Below, one piece after another: positions 1-10,800 of a stretch of DNA of 64,000 nucleotides. The stretch is from Lithospermum erythrorhizon (lineage: Eukaryota; Streptophyta; Magnoliopsida; Boraginales; Boraginaceae). The notes beneath the pieces were generated by a model. It worked only from the letters and a program-made list of their open reading frames with translations, searched no databases and had not been told where the DNA came from. Location: positions 1 through 64,000 of the forward strand of contig JADFUC010002021.1 of the NCBI GenBank assembly GCA_019722365.1. Reading direction: 5' to 3'. Every line of letters begins with the position of its first letter. Positions within the stretch are counted from its first letter, which is position 1. The translations under genes and the position numbers were made by a program.

Positions 1-1251
1 CTCGGTACTGGTTCGGTTGTGTTGCTATCTTCGCGGAGTGCGACTTCTCGGCCAATGCATATGGGTCATCATGACAACCTAGGCATGGCAGCCCGCCCAT
101 GAGAAAATAGGAATCGGCTAAAAAGCTTAGTGAAGAAATAAATAGCCACAGTTAACCTACGATCGCCTGAGGATGAGAATAATTTAGATTCTCGCCTATT
201 TAGAGACTATACTTTGGTATTATTTTATAGGTTTTCATACAAAATAAACTTTCCTTATTGGCTTTCTAACTTCAACACCGATAACCCTTTACGTCAACAA
301 CTTCACTTGTGATTGCACTTAATTACAAGGGTATTTCTCTGTTTAATTATCTTTCACAGTATGGTAATTCCGTCTGATACACCTCGAGCACACAATGCTT
401 AAACATATCTTAACCTCTCATAACTCCTTGCATATACAACTCAAATACTTATCTTTGGGTTCTGACTTTAAAAAGTACTACTCCCATTTTACAATCATAC
501 TCCTCATTGAACCTAATGTTTCTCGAAGACCTTCTGATATATGCATTTCTTAATTAATATATCATGAATCAGGTCGAACTAAGTCTGATTTATCTTCCCA
601 GTTTCCATTTAGTATCACGGAACTTGCCTCCGACAGTATCGGTCGTGGTTAGATGAGTTTTGAATATTCGCTTTTTGTTGAATCCATTTTTTACAATATA
701 TATATAAAATATCATCAAACATCATCGACAGTTAACGCAAACTTGGTTTATAATTTACGCTCTAATGTTCGCTCATTCCAAGGTATCTCGTCCATTATAG
801 CCATGCACTTAAGATATATAGAACATATCTAACAAAAAGCGGTAATGCACGGATAAGGCTACAAGCGAAAATAAATACCGTATCACAGGAAGAAAAAATA
901 GTTGCGAAATTTCAGCTTAAAAAATGAAGTATAACCATCAAAGCAACATTGCTAGCCTGACAACAAGGAGATTAGGAATAGTCATCGTAGTCAAATATGA
1001 ATAAAATACATATGCGAGTTATCGGATAAGTCATAACTGAAGTCCCAGGCATGCTGTGGATATATAATGTCACCCAAATGAAATCACGGGGCTTCAGCCA
1101 GCGGCTGAAACTCTAGTCATCAAACCTCCCTGTCTCTCCTTATCCCCACGTTATACCATCCTCTAGCCAGGCATACTCAATCCGTCTACACGAGGAATGG
1201 ACAAGAATCAGCAATCACCTCGCATATACCGCTTGATATAAGGCCAAAACA

Positions 1252-1700
1252 CTTATACAAAGTATAGGCCACGCATACACAAAGTATAGGCACCACATAT
1301 ACACAAAGTATAAGGCACACCGCACTTATACACAAAGTATAAGGCACACCAAACTTATACGGAGTATAAGGCACACCGCGCTTATACCTGAAAGTATAAG
1401 AACTGTCTGTTATACCGTGGTATGGGCCCACATCAACAATACACAACAAAGTAATCCAAAGAGAGTCATACACTTGCGGCTATACCGTAGTATAGGGCCA
1501 AATGCATGCCTTTATACCGTAGTATAGGGCCACCTCGACAATGCACCTGACAAAGCGATCAAGAGAATCATACCTGTCTCTGTAGTATGGGTGCCTCCAT
1601 GATGCACACAGCAAAGCGATCAAAGAGAATCATACGCTACGCTATACCGTAGTATGGGGCCAAACGCTAGCTATACCGTGAGTATATAGGGCCAATAGCG
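1252..1700. repeat. Composite minisatellite with palindromic cores
   Basis: From 1252 to about 1405 a unit of roughly 27-30 bases recurs about six times; each carries an imperfect inverted repeat of the form TATAC...GTATA followed by GGCACAC. A related core, CTATACCGTAGTATAG plus GGGCCA, then recurs near 1405, 1478, 1512, 1652 and 1673. Interleaved with it, a third block ending in GAGAATCATAC recurs near 1431, 1538 and 1599. The array is thus a two-level repeat, imperfect throughout, with no open frame of interest. Confidence 0.8.
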
Positions 1701-1884
1701 TCACATATCCACACCAAAGGAGGTCGCTTTAATCCTAGTAATGACTATAGAATTCGTATCTAATACTCGAGTCACCTCGAAATCATACATAACTCCGTGA
1801 ACCTTATCTCAACCAAGCTACTTTACTTCAGCAAATAGCAAAGCATACGGCTAATACATCACAAAATGCAAATCAATCACGAAC

Positions 1885-2236
1885 GCCGCGAAGGCCACAT
1901 AAATACCCTGAAGTGCAGAGCAAAGCCACGCTAAAATACCCTGGCGAGAGTGCAGGCAAAGCCACATAAATACCGCAGTGCGTCGAATGCATATCTGAGA
2001 AATATAAGTTGGGAGTTAGAGCCATAAACACCTCGAAACCGGCCTTAATCTTGAGAAAAAGAGTCACATATCATATTAGGCTCACACTGTCATTAAACAA
2101 ATACGTATACCCATTCCCAGTAATCATATCTGAGGACATATCGCCCATTCACACATAATTATATTACAAAAGGCTGTACACCACTTTTACATAGGTATAA
2201 TACAGGGCAGTACACCATTTTGGATAAGGTAATACC
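1885..2236. repeat. Two further short tandem repeat blocks
   Basis: At 1885-1990 a unit of about 35-39 bases containing AAAGCCACATAAATACC and AGTGCAG occurs three times with changes. At 2170-2236 a unit of about 34 bases containing GTACACCA and TAGGTAATA-like sequence occurs twice. They lie in the same LTR-like segment as the array at 1252-1700, which suggests one repeat-rich element rather than independent satellites. Confidence 0.6.
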
Positions 2237-3269
2237 ACGTTGAGATAAGTACTCATTATGCAGGACTTATCACAAAAGTCCTCCTGAAGAAGCGATCACG
2301 GGCGTGCCCGCTTCCCTTGATCGAGGCCTAGAACACCGAGAGAAAGTATGTTTCGGGAACTAATACCCAAAATTACGTTACGGAATAAACATTACCAACT
2401 CTGTGAACGATTTTCTAACGATCTAACATGGCCGGGCAAGCTATCGAATTATAAACTCATCGGACACAACGAATCGATCGCCAGCTAAGGTTCCATCTTA
2501 TCACTTTATCATTACAAATTAACTTATATGTCATTCTAGTTAATCAATGAGTCCCTAATTAACAATCTATACTCCAAAATATCAATTAGTCTCTGAAACT
2601 TGAAAATATTAACTTTTCGACTACTTCTTTAATGAATTTTAAATCACCGATTTAACATAAAATAGCTATAATAAGGTCCCAATTAAACTCCCTACACATT
2701 TAAAGTCTTATAAAAATATCGCTCAAAAGATCAACGAAGTAGCCTAGAAAAGTCTTCGACCTTGCGTCCTCAAGCAGGCTCTAAATCACGAATTCATCAT
2801 ATATGGATCACAGAACCCACGTAACCAACTAAGATTTATCATAAAAATTCAATTAACAAAAGGTAGCCAGAATAAACTATCTCAAAACCCGAAATATCTC
2901 GAAAAGACTTGGAAATTTCTTTACGCCTTTCGAAGAGAATGATGAAGAACAATATTCCACAAACGGTTTGAGTTTTGGCGACAATTGAAGAAATGGAAAA
3001 AAATTTGTTCGAGGGAAATTGGTATTTAAATGTATTATGAAGGTAAAAGAGAGAAAAATGATCTGGAAGATAGAAACTGAAGCTAGATATTTAAAAAAAA
3101 ACTTCGAGTCCCGTTCGGTTTTGGGTTAATTCTCCGCTTATCGTTACTTAAATCTCCACGAACCAGGTTGAAATAAAATTCTTCCATGGCACACACTGCT
3201 AGGATTCTCAAATGAAATTAGGACTCAAAATTTTTGAAATTTTTTTTTAAATAACGGGTTATTACAACA

Positions 3270-5420
3270 ACCTGGGATCTAAAATATATGCCATTGAACA
3301 TTCATCAATATGAATAAACAATTCAATTGTATTGGTGTAAAATATTTCTTTGAATCTAATTCAAATATATCACTTAAAACGTATTTTAAGTGTATTAACA
3401 TTTAATATTAAACAATTAGTATTTTCGAAAAACTACTATTTCTTAATTTTACACCATTTAATTCAAGATAATATGTTACTCTAAAACTTTAATTATCAAA
3501 TAATTCAAAGTTTCTAATTAAATAATCAATTAAATTAATTTCGCAATTGCAATTCTAATCAATATTAGACATTTGATTAAATTATCTTCTCAGTTTAGTT
3601 GTATTTTAAATACCAATTAACTACCTCTACTCAAATTAGAATTATTTAAATGTAGAATGGTCTAAATTTTGAAGCTTCTAGTTTTCTGTAATTAAAACTT
3701 CCTCCAATCAAATTGGAACAATTAAAATAGTTAAATTTAATTGATTGAAATAATTTTCAACTTAAAATTGAATCAAAATAATTTTAATTGATATCAAAAT
3801 ATCAATTTGAGCAAAATCGAGCATAGAATAAAGTCACAACTTAGTTTAGCTCATTTAGGATACAAGTCCCTTATCCTACTTTAATTAGAATATTTATTCA
3901 AAATAAAATTCTAATTAACATTTAAATTTATTATTTTAATTATATTAATATAGATTTAAATAAATAGTATCAAATTTTAGGATTATTAAAATATGTCAAA
4001 ATAATTAATTAAGTCAATTATCAAATTTTGGCTTAAAATCAAAATTAAATTAAACAACTAAACCATTTGTGAGTAAATTGCAAATTTTGTCGAACATAGG
4101 ATGTCAAGACCAAACAAGCTAGGAAGAAGGCCCAATCCGAATCAACCCGGTAGCCCAAAATCAGCGTCGGGCCCAAAAGTGGAATTAGCGGACCGGGGCA
4201 AACAAATTCAACCTGGGCCAGGGTCGGTCGAGATTAGAGCATCCGGGCGGGTCGAATTAGGTCAGCGAGTCAAGCCAGTCCAACTCGGTCAAAACTGGGT
4301 TGACCGAGAGGTCAACTCATGACTTGGCGATGGAGGGTACATGTGTTGTGCAGCGTCGGATGGCAATGGCACCTCTTAGAATCTAGTATGAATTTTACTG
4401 TTGATAAAACACCAAATTCATACATCCCGGGATGATGTAATCCGAAACACATAAATTGCAATTATGAATCTGAGGATACATTCTGGGATGGCACTTGACC
4501 AAAGCCTGCGTGTGTCACTTCTCAAATAGCCCTCGATTTCTTGACTGACACCAAAAGATGTCCTACAGAGATAAGCGCTGAGGAGGGAGTGAATCAGAGA
4601 GACTGAACTTCGCCCCAGAGTTGTATGAACAAAATTGTGGAGAAAAATCTCTTCCAAGGGGAGGAGTCATATTGGTTTTCAAGGAGGGAGGTAGAGGGGT
4701 TTTGATTTATAAATAGAAAAACCGCATCTTCTTTCTTTAAATACCATTTGCTAATTTTACCGCGTTAAGCGACTTCGTTAAAGAATCGGACACAACTCGT
4801 TGAAACAATCGAATCATTAATGTGCTTCTAATCAAATGACCAGGTCGACTAGTGAGTTGTTCCTATTTTAATTAACTTAAGTAATTAAAAATACTAATGA
4901 GTCACTATCAAATAACTTATCGAGTTATTCATCAATTTCGATTGCTTAATTGGATTAAACTTGCCAAGTTTAACCAATTGATGTTCATCAATATATATTT
5001 GACAAATATATATATGTTTATGTTGAAGATACATCTCTCAATTTACAAGAATACCGTTTAATTTCATGCATGAAATATAATTTGAATATCCATTGTGTAG
5101 TAGTAGCTGACAGCCTTAGGCTCAGATAATAGTAAGTTAATATAATAATAATAATGACAAATTACTATTATTATAGCGATTAATAGTAAAGATCTAGCAA
5201 TCGTTCATAACCTTAGGAATTATCATGAAGCCACACTAGTAATATATACAATTACTAAGGTGAACACTAAGTTCGATGTGCATTTCAACCCGGCGGATAA
5301 ATGAATTATGATACTATGATTATTCATGACGAGCGTAATAAAAAGGGAATCAATTTTCATTTCATTTTCCATGACACCACGTGTCGACCATATCCCCGCT
5401 TTGCTAACAAGTGCTATTAC
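3270..5420 (-). mobile_element. AT-rich decayed retroelement sequence (tentative)
   Basis: No gene is visible. The segment is AT-rich apart from a GC-richer island at 4100-4330 that repeats GGTCAA/GGGCCC-type words and gives a short open frame of no recognised family. In minus orientation, 4400-4740 reads like an LTR promoter and leader (TATTTATAAATC near 4710, then CTCTC-rich sequence). A similar arrangement, an AT-rich stretch beside a GTCAAC/GGGCCC-rich island, occurs at 42200-43100 in the opposite orientation. I infer two copies of one retroelement family, without a proper alignment. Confidence 0.28.
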
Positions 5421-5426
5421 TACAAG

Positions 5427-5944
5427 AAAATTTTGAGGTAGCGCCGCTTTGTATCTCCCGCCTACAGTTCGATTTTGGCAGGTCGATGCGGTTTTATCGA
5501 TTCAAAATCGAAAGTGATATAAAATTGCATTTGCTCTAAAAATTCCCATAAAATTTCAAAATTCTAGAAAAATATTTTAATTTAAATATATAGTAAAAAC
5601 AAATTAAAGTTCTATAATTAATCTTTATTAATGTAGTTTAATATATTTTGTATCGATTAAAATATTTTGCTGATACAGAAACTAATTTAGAAAAATCCGA
5701 TTTTTTTTTGTAAAATTCAAAAAAATATTTTTGATTTAACTATATAAAAATCACGATTTTGGGATTAACGATTAATCAAGTTTTATTTCATTAATCACAT
5801 ATTTCATAAATTGAATTAAATAAATATTAAATATGATTGTATGATTTAAACATAAACAAAATCGATCTCAATCCTTATAAATAGTTTATATAGGATAGTT
5901 TACATAACTTCTATAAGACTCCAAAGTAGGACTCTTGATGCCAT
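5427..5944. other. Possible CACTA-like end and retroelement leader
   Basis: ACTACAAGAAAA at about 5429-5440 resembles the terminal motif of CACTA (En/Spm) elements (CACTACAAGAAAA), followed by GC-richer sequence with subterminal-like repeats of TCGATT. No matching opposite end was found in the window. From about 5500 to 5928 the DNA is AT-rich; read on the minus strand it directly follows the primer-binding site at 5929-5943 and may be retroelement leader. No gene is seen. Confidence 0.25.
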
Positions 5945-6788
5945 TGTTGGGTTTCACGGATTAAAATATGATTATCTACTTGGGTGCAAAAACTCTCACG
6001 AGATTATAAAAAGCAGTAATTTAATCGAGAGATTATGTCTTTCTGCTTGAAGTTGCGTGAATAAAATCGAGAGGAGGCTCAGGAACAACCAAAGTAAGGT
6101 TGTATGCATAAGGATAGTTCACGTGACGATTGATCAATAGCCAAGCCGATTTTACTAGAACTATTAAAGTGAACAAAGGAATTTAGGAGGAAGAAAAAGC
6201 TAGTGTTTTTCTTCTCCTATTTGGTCGAACAAGAGGGATGGAGAGAGGGAGTTTTGCTTTCATCTTTTTTCTAAAAGATGAATAATGAATGAGCAATTAA
6301 TTTCCTTTTGACTCTGAAGCCCATTTATGTAATTTCCAATTAGTACAATTTAAGTAACTGAGTTACTGAAAAACTCTTTGACTTCATAAGAAGATTCTAG
6401 AACCACTTGTAAGAGAAAATTCTAGAATCCTCCCCAATTCATAGGTTCACGTACATGGGGTGGGATTCGATATCGAGAATGTTTGCCTGTTCCATCTGAG
6501 TTACATGACAGGGAGATTTCTAATCGTATTATGGATTTGATCCTGATAGGTGTGGTGACCTCTTGGGCGCTCGATTGCCAAGGAAGTAATATATTAGTAT
6601 GTTAACAGACATTTCATTATATATGAATTAAACGGATAATTCATTTATTTAATTTTCAAATGGTTCTGTCTCGGTGCTGTCTAATAATCGAACATATGTG
6701 AACTTATCTTTATTCGATAGGTAAATCGGGTTGTCTGTCAGGTGTTCAGCGGTGTGTATTATGAGATTAAGATCATATTTCAACAACA
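5945..6788 (-). mobile_element. Copia-type LTR with adjacent tRNA-Met primer site
   Basis: On the minus strand the LTR would end in CCCAACA at 5945, followed after one base by TGGCATCAAGAGTCC (5929-5943), close to the initiator-tRNA-Met primer-binding site of Copia elements (TGGTATCAGAGCC). The other boundary is uncertain: TGTTGTTG read from about 6788 or 6785 gives matching TGTT...AACA ends and a length near 840 bases. The body has the look of an R-U5 region, with CTCCCTCTCTCC and TTTTTCTTCCTCC. No coding sequence belongs to it; the element is probably truncated beyond the leader. Confidence 0.5.
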
Positions 6789-7049
6789 ATCACATTCGAT
6801 GCCTTTTCCCGCTTATTTTTCGACTTCTCATTTTGTCTTTGCACCTGAGCTTCTTGTGTCATGGAGTTCGGTGTGGTTTGGTTGGGGTGGGGTGGGGTGG
6901 GTATAAGTTTGAAGATGATGTGATTTTTTTAATTAATTAATTAAAATTGATTATTTTAAAATGTTTTTTTGTAGTTAAGTGTCTTTCATTTAGCCTAAAA
7001 AAATTTGAGGATTGAATGAGTATTTAAGATAGATAAAGAAGTGAAAATC

Positions 7050-7804
7050 AAAATCAGGCCTATTAACAACTAGACGGATCTATTCAACTCTTTGCGGACT
7101 TATTGTTACCCGAACCTTAGGTTTCCGGCTACCTCCACGTCATCATTAACCAAGGTAACGCCTCTTATACTATTTATTTGTCCCAATTTAATTGTCCACT
7201 TTACTTTAATTGTCCACTTTATTGATTTTTCTGACTCATAGGTAGATATGATTCATGAGATCTTTATTTGAACTAGTCTAATTAATAATTGATTTATTAA
7301 TTTTGCTTACTTTTTTCATTTTTAATTGGAGAAAATATAATTAGTAGGTCAATGTTTCTTTTTTGATCTCGAAAATATGTTCTAGTTTGTTTTTTAGTGG
7401 TCAAAATTAACGAAGTTTAGGGCTTTAATTGACACGCGTAACTTTGATTTGAATCTGAATTATGATGTTTAGTAAAGTTGTTGAAAATACTATATATTAC
7501 TATGTTTTCACTAAATATGATACCACAAATACGAAAATATTTGAGTTCGAAATTTAAAAAGTCAACCGTCAAATTTGGAAACTAGATAATCTTTTTGGAA
7601 GTGAGGGGGTACTTGTATATGCTAGTACTTGAACAAGATTGATTTCGAATGTGGGACAGTCTGTGATGTGATACTATTTTGGAGTTTTGTACAGTGGGTA
7701 GTTGCACGATATATTGTAGGATGCAATATTGTCTAGTTTAATTATGCTCAGTGATATTATATCGATGTATGTTGTGGTTATTACAGGTTGAGGTTCCATT
7801 GCAG
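7050..7804 (+). other. Inferred 5' leader and leader intron of the PTB gene
   Basis: A donor-like CCAAG|GTAACG at 7155 and acceptors ending at 7786 (TTACAG) and 7804 (CATTGCAG, one base before the ATG) suggest a non-coding first exon ending at 7154 and an intron of about 630-650 bases. The transcription start is not determined; a weak TATTTAA lies near 7019. The intron carries a copy of the dispersed MITE family (7365-7605) and a 20-base tandem word (TTAATTGTCCACTTTA) near 7175-7215. Only transcripts can confirm this. Confidence 0.4.
7365..7605 (+). mobile_element. MITE-like dispersed repeat, copy in PTB leader intron
   Basis: One of at least five copies in the window (others at 25020-25240, 28255-28515, 28798-28905 and, inverted, 49595-49862). 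Shared words in order: TTAGTGGTCAAAATTAAC, TTAATTGAC, AACTTTGATTTGAAT, an AT-rich middle, GAGTTC/GAATTTAAAAAGTCAAC, and AAACTAGATAATCTT. The length of about 250 bases, AT-richness and lack of coding capacity suit a MITE. Terminal repeats are eroded, so the superfamily is unknown. Confidence 0.6.
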
Positions 7805-7805
7805 G

Positions 7806-10800
7806 ATGTCATCTGTATCCACTCAGCCTCAATTTCGTTACACGCAGACTCCGTCCAAAGTTCTTCATTTGAGGAACTTACCATGGGAGTGTACAGAGGA
7901 GGAGCTTGTTGAATTAGGGAAACCGTTTGGTAGAGTCGTCAACACAAAATGTAATGTTGGAGCTAACAAAAATCAAGCCTTTATCGAGTTTGTAAGTATT
8001 CTTCAAGCTATGTTCTTTAATTTCATAAGATGGATTTCATGGTTTCAATTTATCAGATTTGTAACTCGTCATATGAATGTTTTACAGGCAGAATTAAACC
8101 AAGCTATCTCTATGATATCATATTATGCTTCATCTTCAGAACCAGCTATGGTTCGAGGGAAAAACGTCTACCTACAGTATTCTAACAGGCAAGAAATAGT
8201 GAACAACAAAACCACTGCTGATGTTGCTGGAAATGTACTCTTGGTGACTATAGAGGGTGACGATGCGCGTAGTGTCAGCATTGATGTTCTGCACGTGGTA
8301 AGAAGATAAGAATCTGTCCTAGTAATTTCTTTGTGCTTATTAGAGGTTGCACTCTGTGATTTATTACGTGATTTTAGATTGTCATACTCATGCCTAATAA
8401 ATATTCTATTTGACAATAACGTAAATGGATCAGCAGGCTCATGTCAAGGAATTATCTACGATGGCAGCTTATTGCATCGGGAGAAAATGCATGTGTGTTT
8501 GTCTCCTTTCTCTTTTTCTTAACACCAACTCTCTCTACCCTTTTCTCCTTACCCTCCCTTTGTCTGTCCTCATTTTTTACGATTTAGGACTCTCGAATTT
8601 GATTTTGATCTTTTTGCATCCTTCTTCTCTTTGGGTTGCCTAATGTGTAGTACATGTAGTAGAAGTTAAGTCTCATAAAATTTTGTAGCAGTACTCCCAA
8701 TTCTTGGTTGGAGCCAGAGATATATGATGTTTTGTTCCAAGTGATATCTTGTCATTGTTGATGTTTGTCTTTCCTGTCTGAAATGATTTTTTTTCCAGTC
8801 ATGCTTTACTATCTTATGATGCTGATTGCTACTCGAGTTTACATTTTTTTGGTTTCAACTATTGTGTCATGTTTAGTTTCTTTCGATGTCTGTCGCTTTG
8901 CTTCTGTTGATCTGTCATCTAATATTTGCTTCTGATATTGAATGTTATGTAACGTGGAATTTTTGTCTCCTGAGAACAAAAATTTTACCAATCTTTTTAA
9001 AGAAAAGCGAATAAATATCTGTAAATGAGGCTTTGGGCATTGTTTGTGTAGGGTAAGTGTTTATGTATATATTGAGCAACACATGTTATATCTTACTAGA
9101 TCTATGGATAACACTGATAAGAGCATTCATGATGAACAATTGGTTAGCAGTTGAATTTATTAGTGTTTTTCAGCTGATGCAGAGAAGTCAGTTATATGTT
9201 TTTTTATGAATAGACAGTGCTGTGGATATATTTTTCTCTATTGTGGAAGTTATTCTGGAGGCATCTTCACATAGGCTTTAATAGTTCATGTTTTGGTAGT
9301 ATGCCTAATTGAAATGAGGAAAAATTCCTCTTTGGAATTTAAACAGAATGCTTATATTTGTGATTGGTTCTAATAAACTCCCAACTCCCAAGTATACCTG
9401 TTGAGTCTTGTGGCCTTGATGTCTGTCACTCTGTCCAACTGTTTTTAGATGAGGTCTTGTTTTATTGTAGAACAACAACAACATGGCCCAATTTATTGTA
9501 AAGTAAATAAATAATTTTTGAAATTTACTTGTGTTGCATTTATTTCTACCTCTCCTTTTACTTTACTTTTATTGTAAGGTAAATAAATAATTTTTAAAAT
9601 TTACTTTCATTGTCTTTAATGCTAGTTTTGACGGGTTGACACCTATGCAACCAAAAATTTTGAAGTAAAAGGAAAACATTAAAAATTGTTTTAACTTTAT
9701 CAGTTCAAATGTTTTTCTGGTTTGAGAAGCAGCTAAATACTGGTTCTTGTAGTTTAACATTGCCAAATCCGCTCCTTCAATTTATCTTACTGCAATTCTG
9801 TTTTTAATAATTAATTTGGTCAATTAATTCAAATAATGGAAAAGCTCTTGAGCTAACTTTTAATGACTTCAGGTGTTCTCTGCCTTTGGATTTGTGCACA
9901 AGATTACTACGTTTGAGAAAACAGCTGGATTCCAGGTTTGTCACTCTCTAGAGTTCTCTTCTTAATATTTCTTCCATTGTATGTATTTATTCACACGATC
10001 TCGACCAGGCTCTTGTGCAGTTTTCCGACACTGAAACTGCCTCTTCTGCAAAGGAGGCCCTTGATGGAAGAAGCATTCCAAGGTAACGTTAGGTTTATAT
10101 TTTGTCCTGGTGACTGCTGAACATCTTTCTGAAGGTCTTAAACCTGCTAGAGGAGTGCGTGCATGCTCCTTATCTGCATCTCATCCTCCTTGTGCAGAAC
10201 CATCTATACAGGCTGTTTTTAAGTGAAGGAAAAGAGTGCGGCTAGTTTAGTAACAGTTGACACTCTAATGACAGATTAGTTAATCAGCAACCAGCTGTAA
10301 TGTAATAAAAATGAGTGTTTCGCAAATAGTCGGTTTCAAACTTTCAATAGAGGAATTCACACAAGTTAATATGAATCATATTGTTTCACACTATTTCTTG
10401 TGATTACGAGCAGTCAACTGTTGCATTTGATGTTGAATGATCTAGATTGGTATTGTACTTATCTTTTATACCGAGTCATACCTAATTTTTTATATCGTGT
10501 CCATGTGGCAGTAATTGACGTTGCTATTATTCTCGTTTTAATTTCAGGTATCTAATTCCAGAACTTGGACCGTGTTCTCTTAGGATCACATATTCTGCCC
10601 ATACAGATTTGAGCGTGAAATTTCAGAGTCATCGTAGCAGGTTTAATTCTTTCCATTCTCATAATTCTATGATACATTTTGAAGAGGTTGCCATTTTGAT
10701 TCTTAACTTCTGTCACTAACATTTTTAGGGAAGTTATCTTTTAGCTGTATCAGTTTACTCCTTCATTTGATATATTTTGTTCTGATTTTTCATATTAGGG

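Larger units (their letters stand above)
1..3269 (-). mobile_element. Decayed Ty3/gypsy-like LTR region, minus strand (tentative)
   Basis: Read on the minus strand, the segment opens near 3269 with TGTTGTAATAACCC, a start resembling many plant gypsy LTRs, and is preceded by sequence with no polypurine tract, so this would be the outer edge of a 5' or solo LTR. Towards lower coordinates it contains several blocks of short tandem repeats (1252-1700, 1885-1990, 2170-2236) and no open frame resembling gag or pol. No second LTR, primer-binding site or target duplication is visible, and the left edge of the window cuts it. The class assignment is an inference from the terminal motif and general look; an unclassified repeat is equally possible. 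Confidence 0.33.

Noticed and set aside
1252..1700. CRISPR-like regularly spaced palindromic repeats
   Set aside because: The repeats vary in length and sequence, have no unique spacers of constant size, and lie in a plant genome; they are a degenerate minisatellite.
4101..4322. 73-codon open frame in a GC-richer island
   Set aside because: Low-complexity Pro/Gly/Arg composition, no family resemblance and no splice context; it lies in probable retroelement leader sequence.
8168..8643. Extra small proteins inside the PTB gene
   Set aside because: They are shadows of exon 2 and of the CU-rich intron tract.
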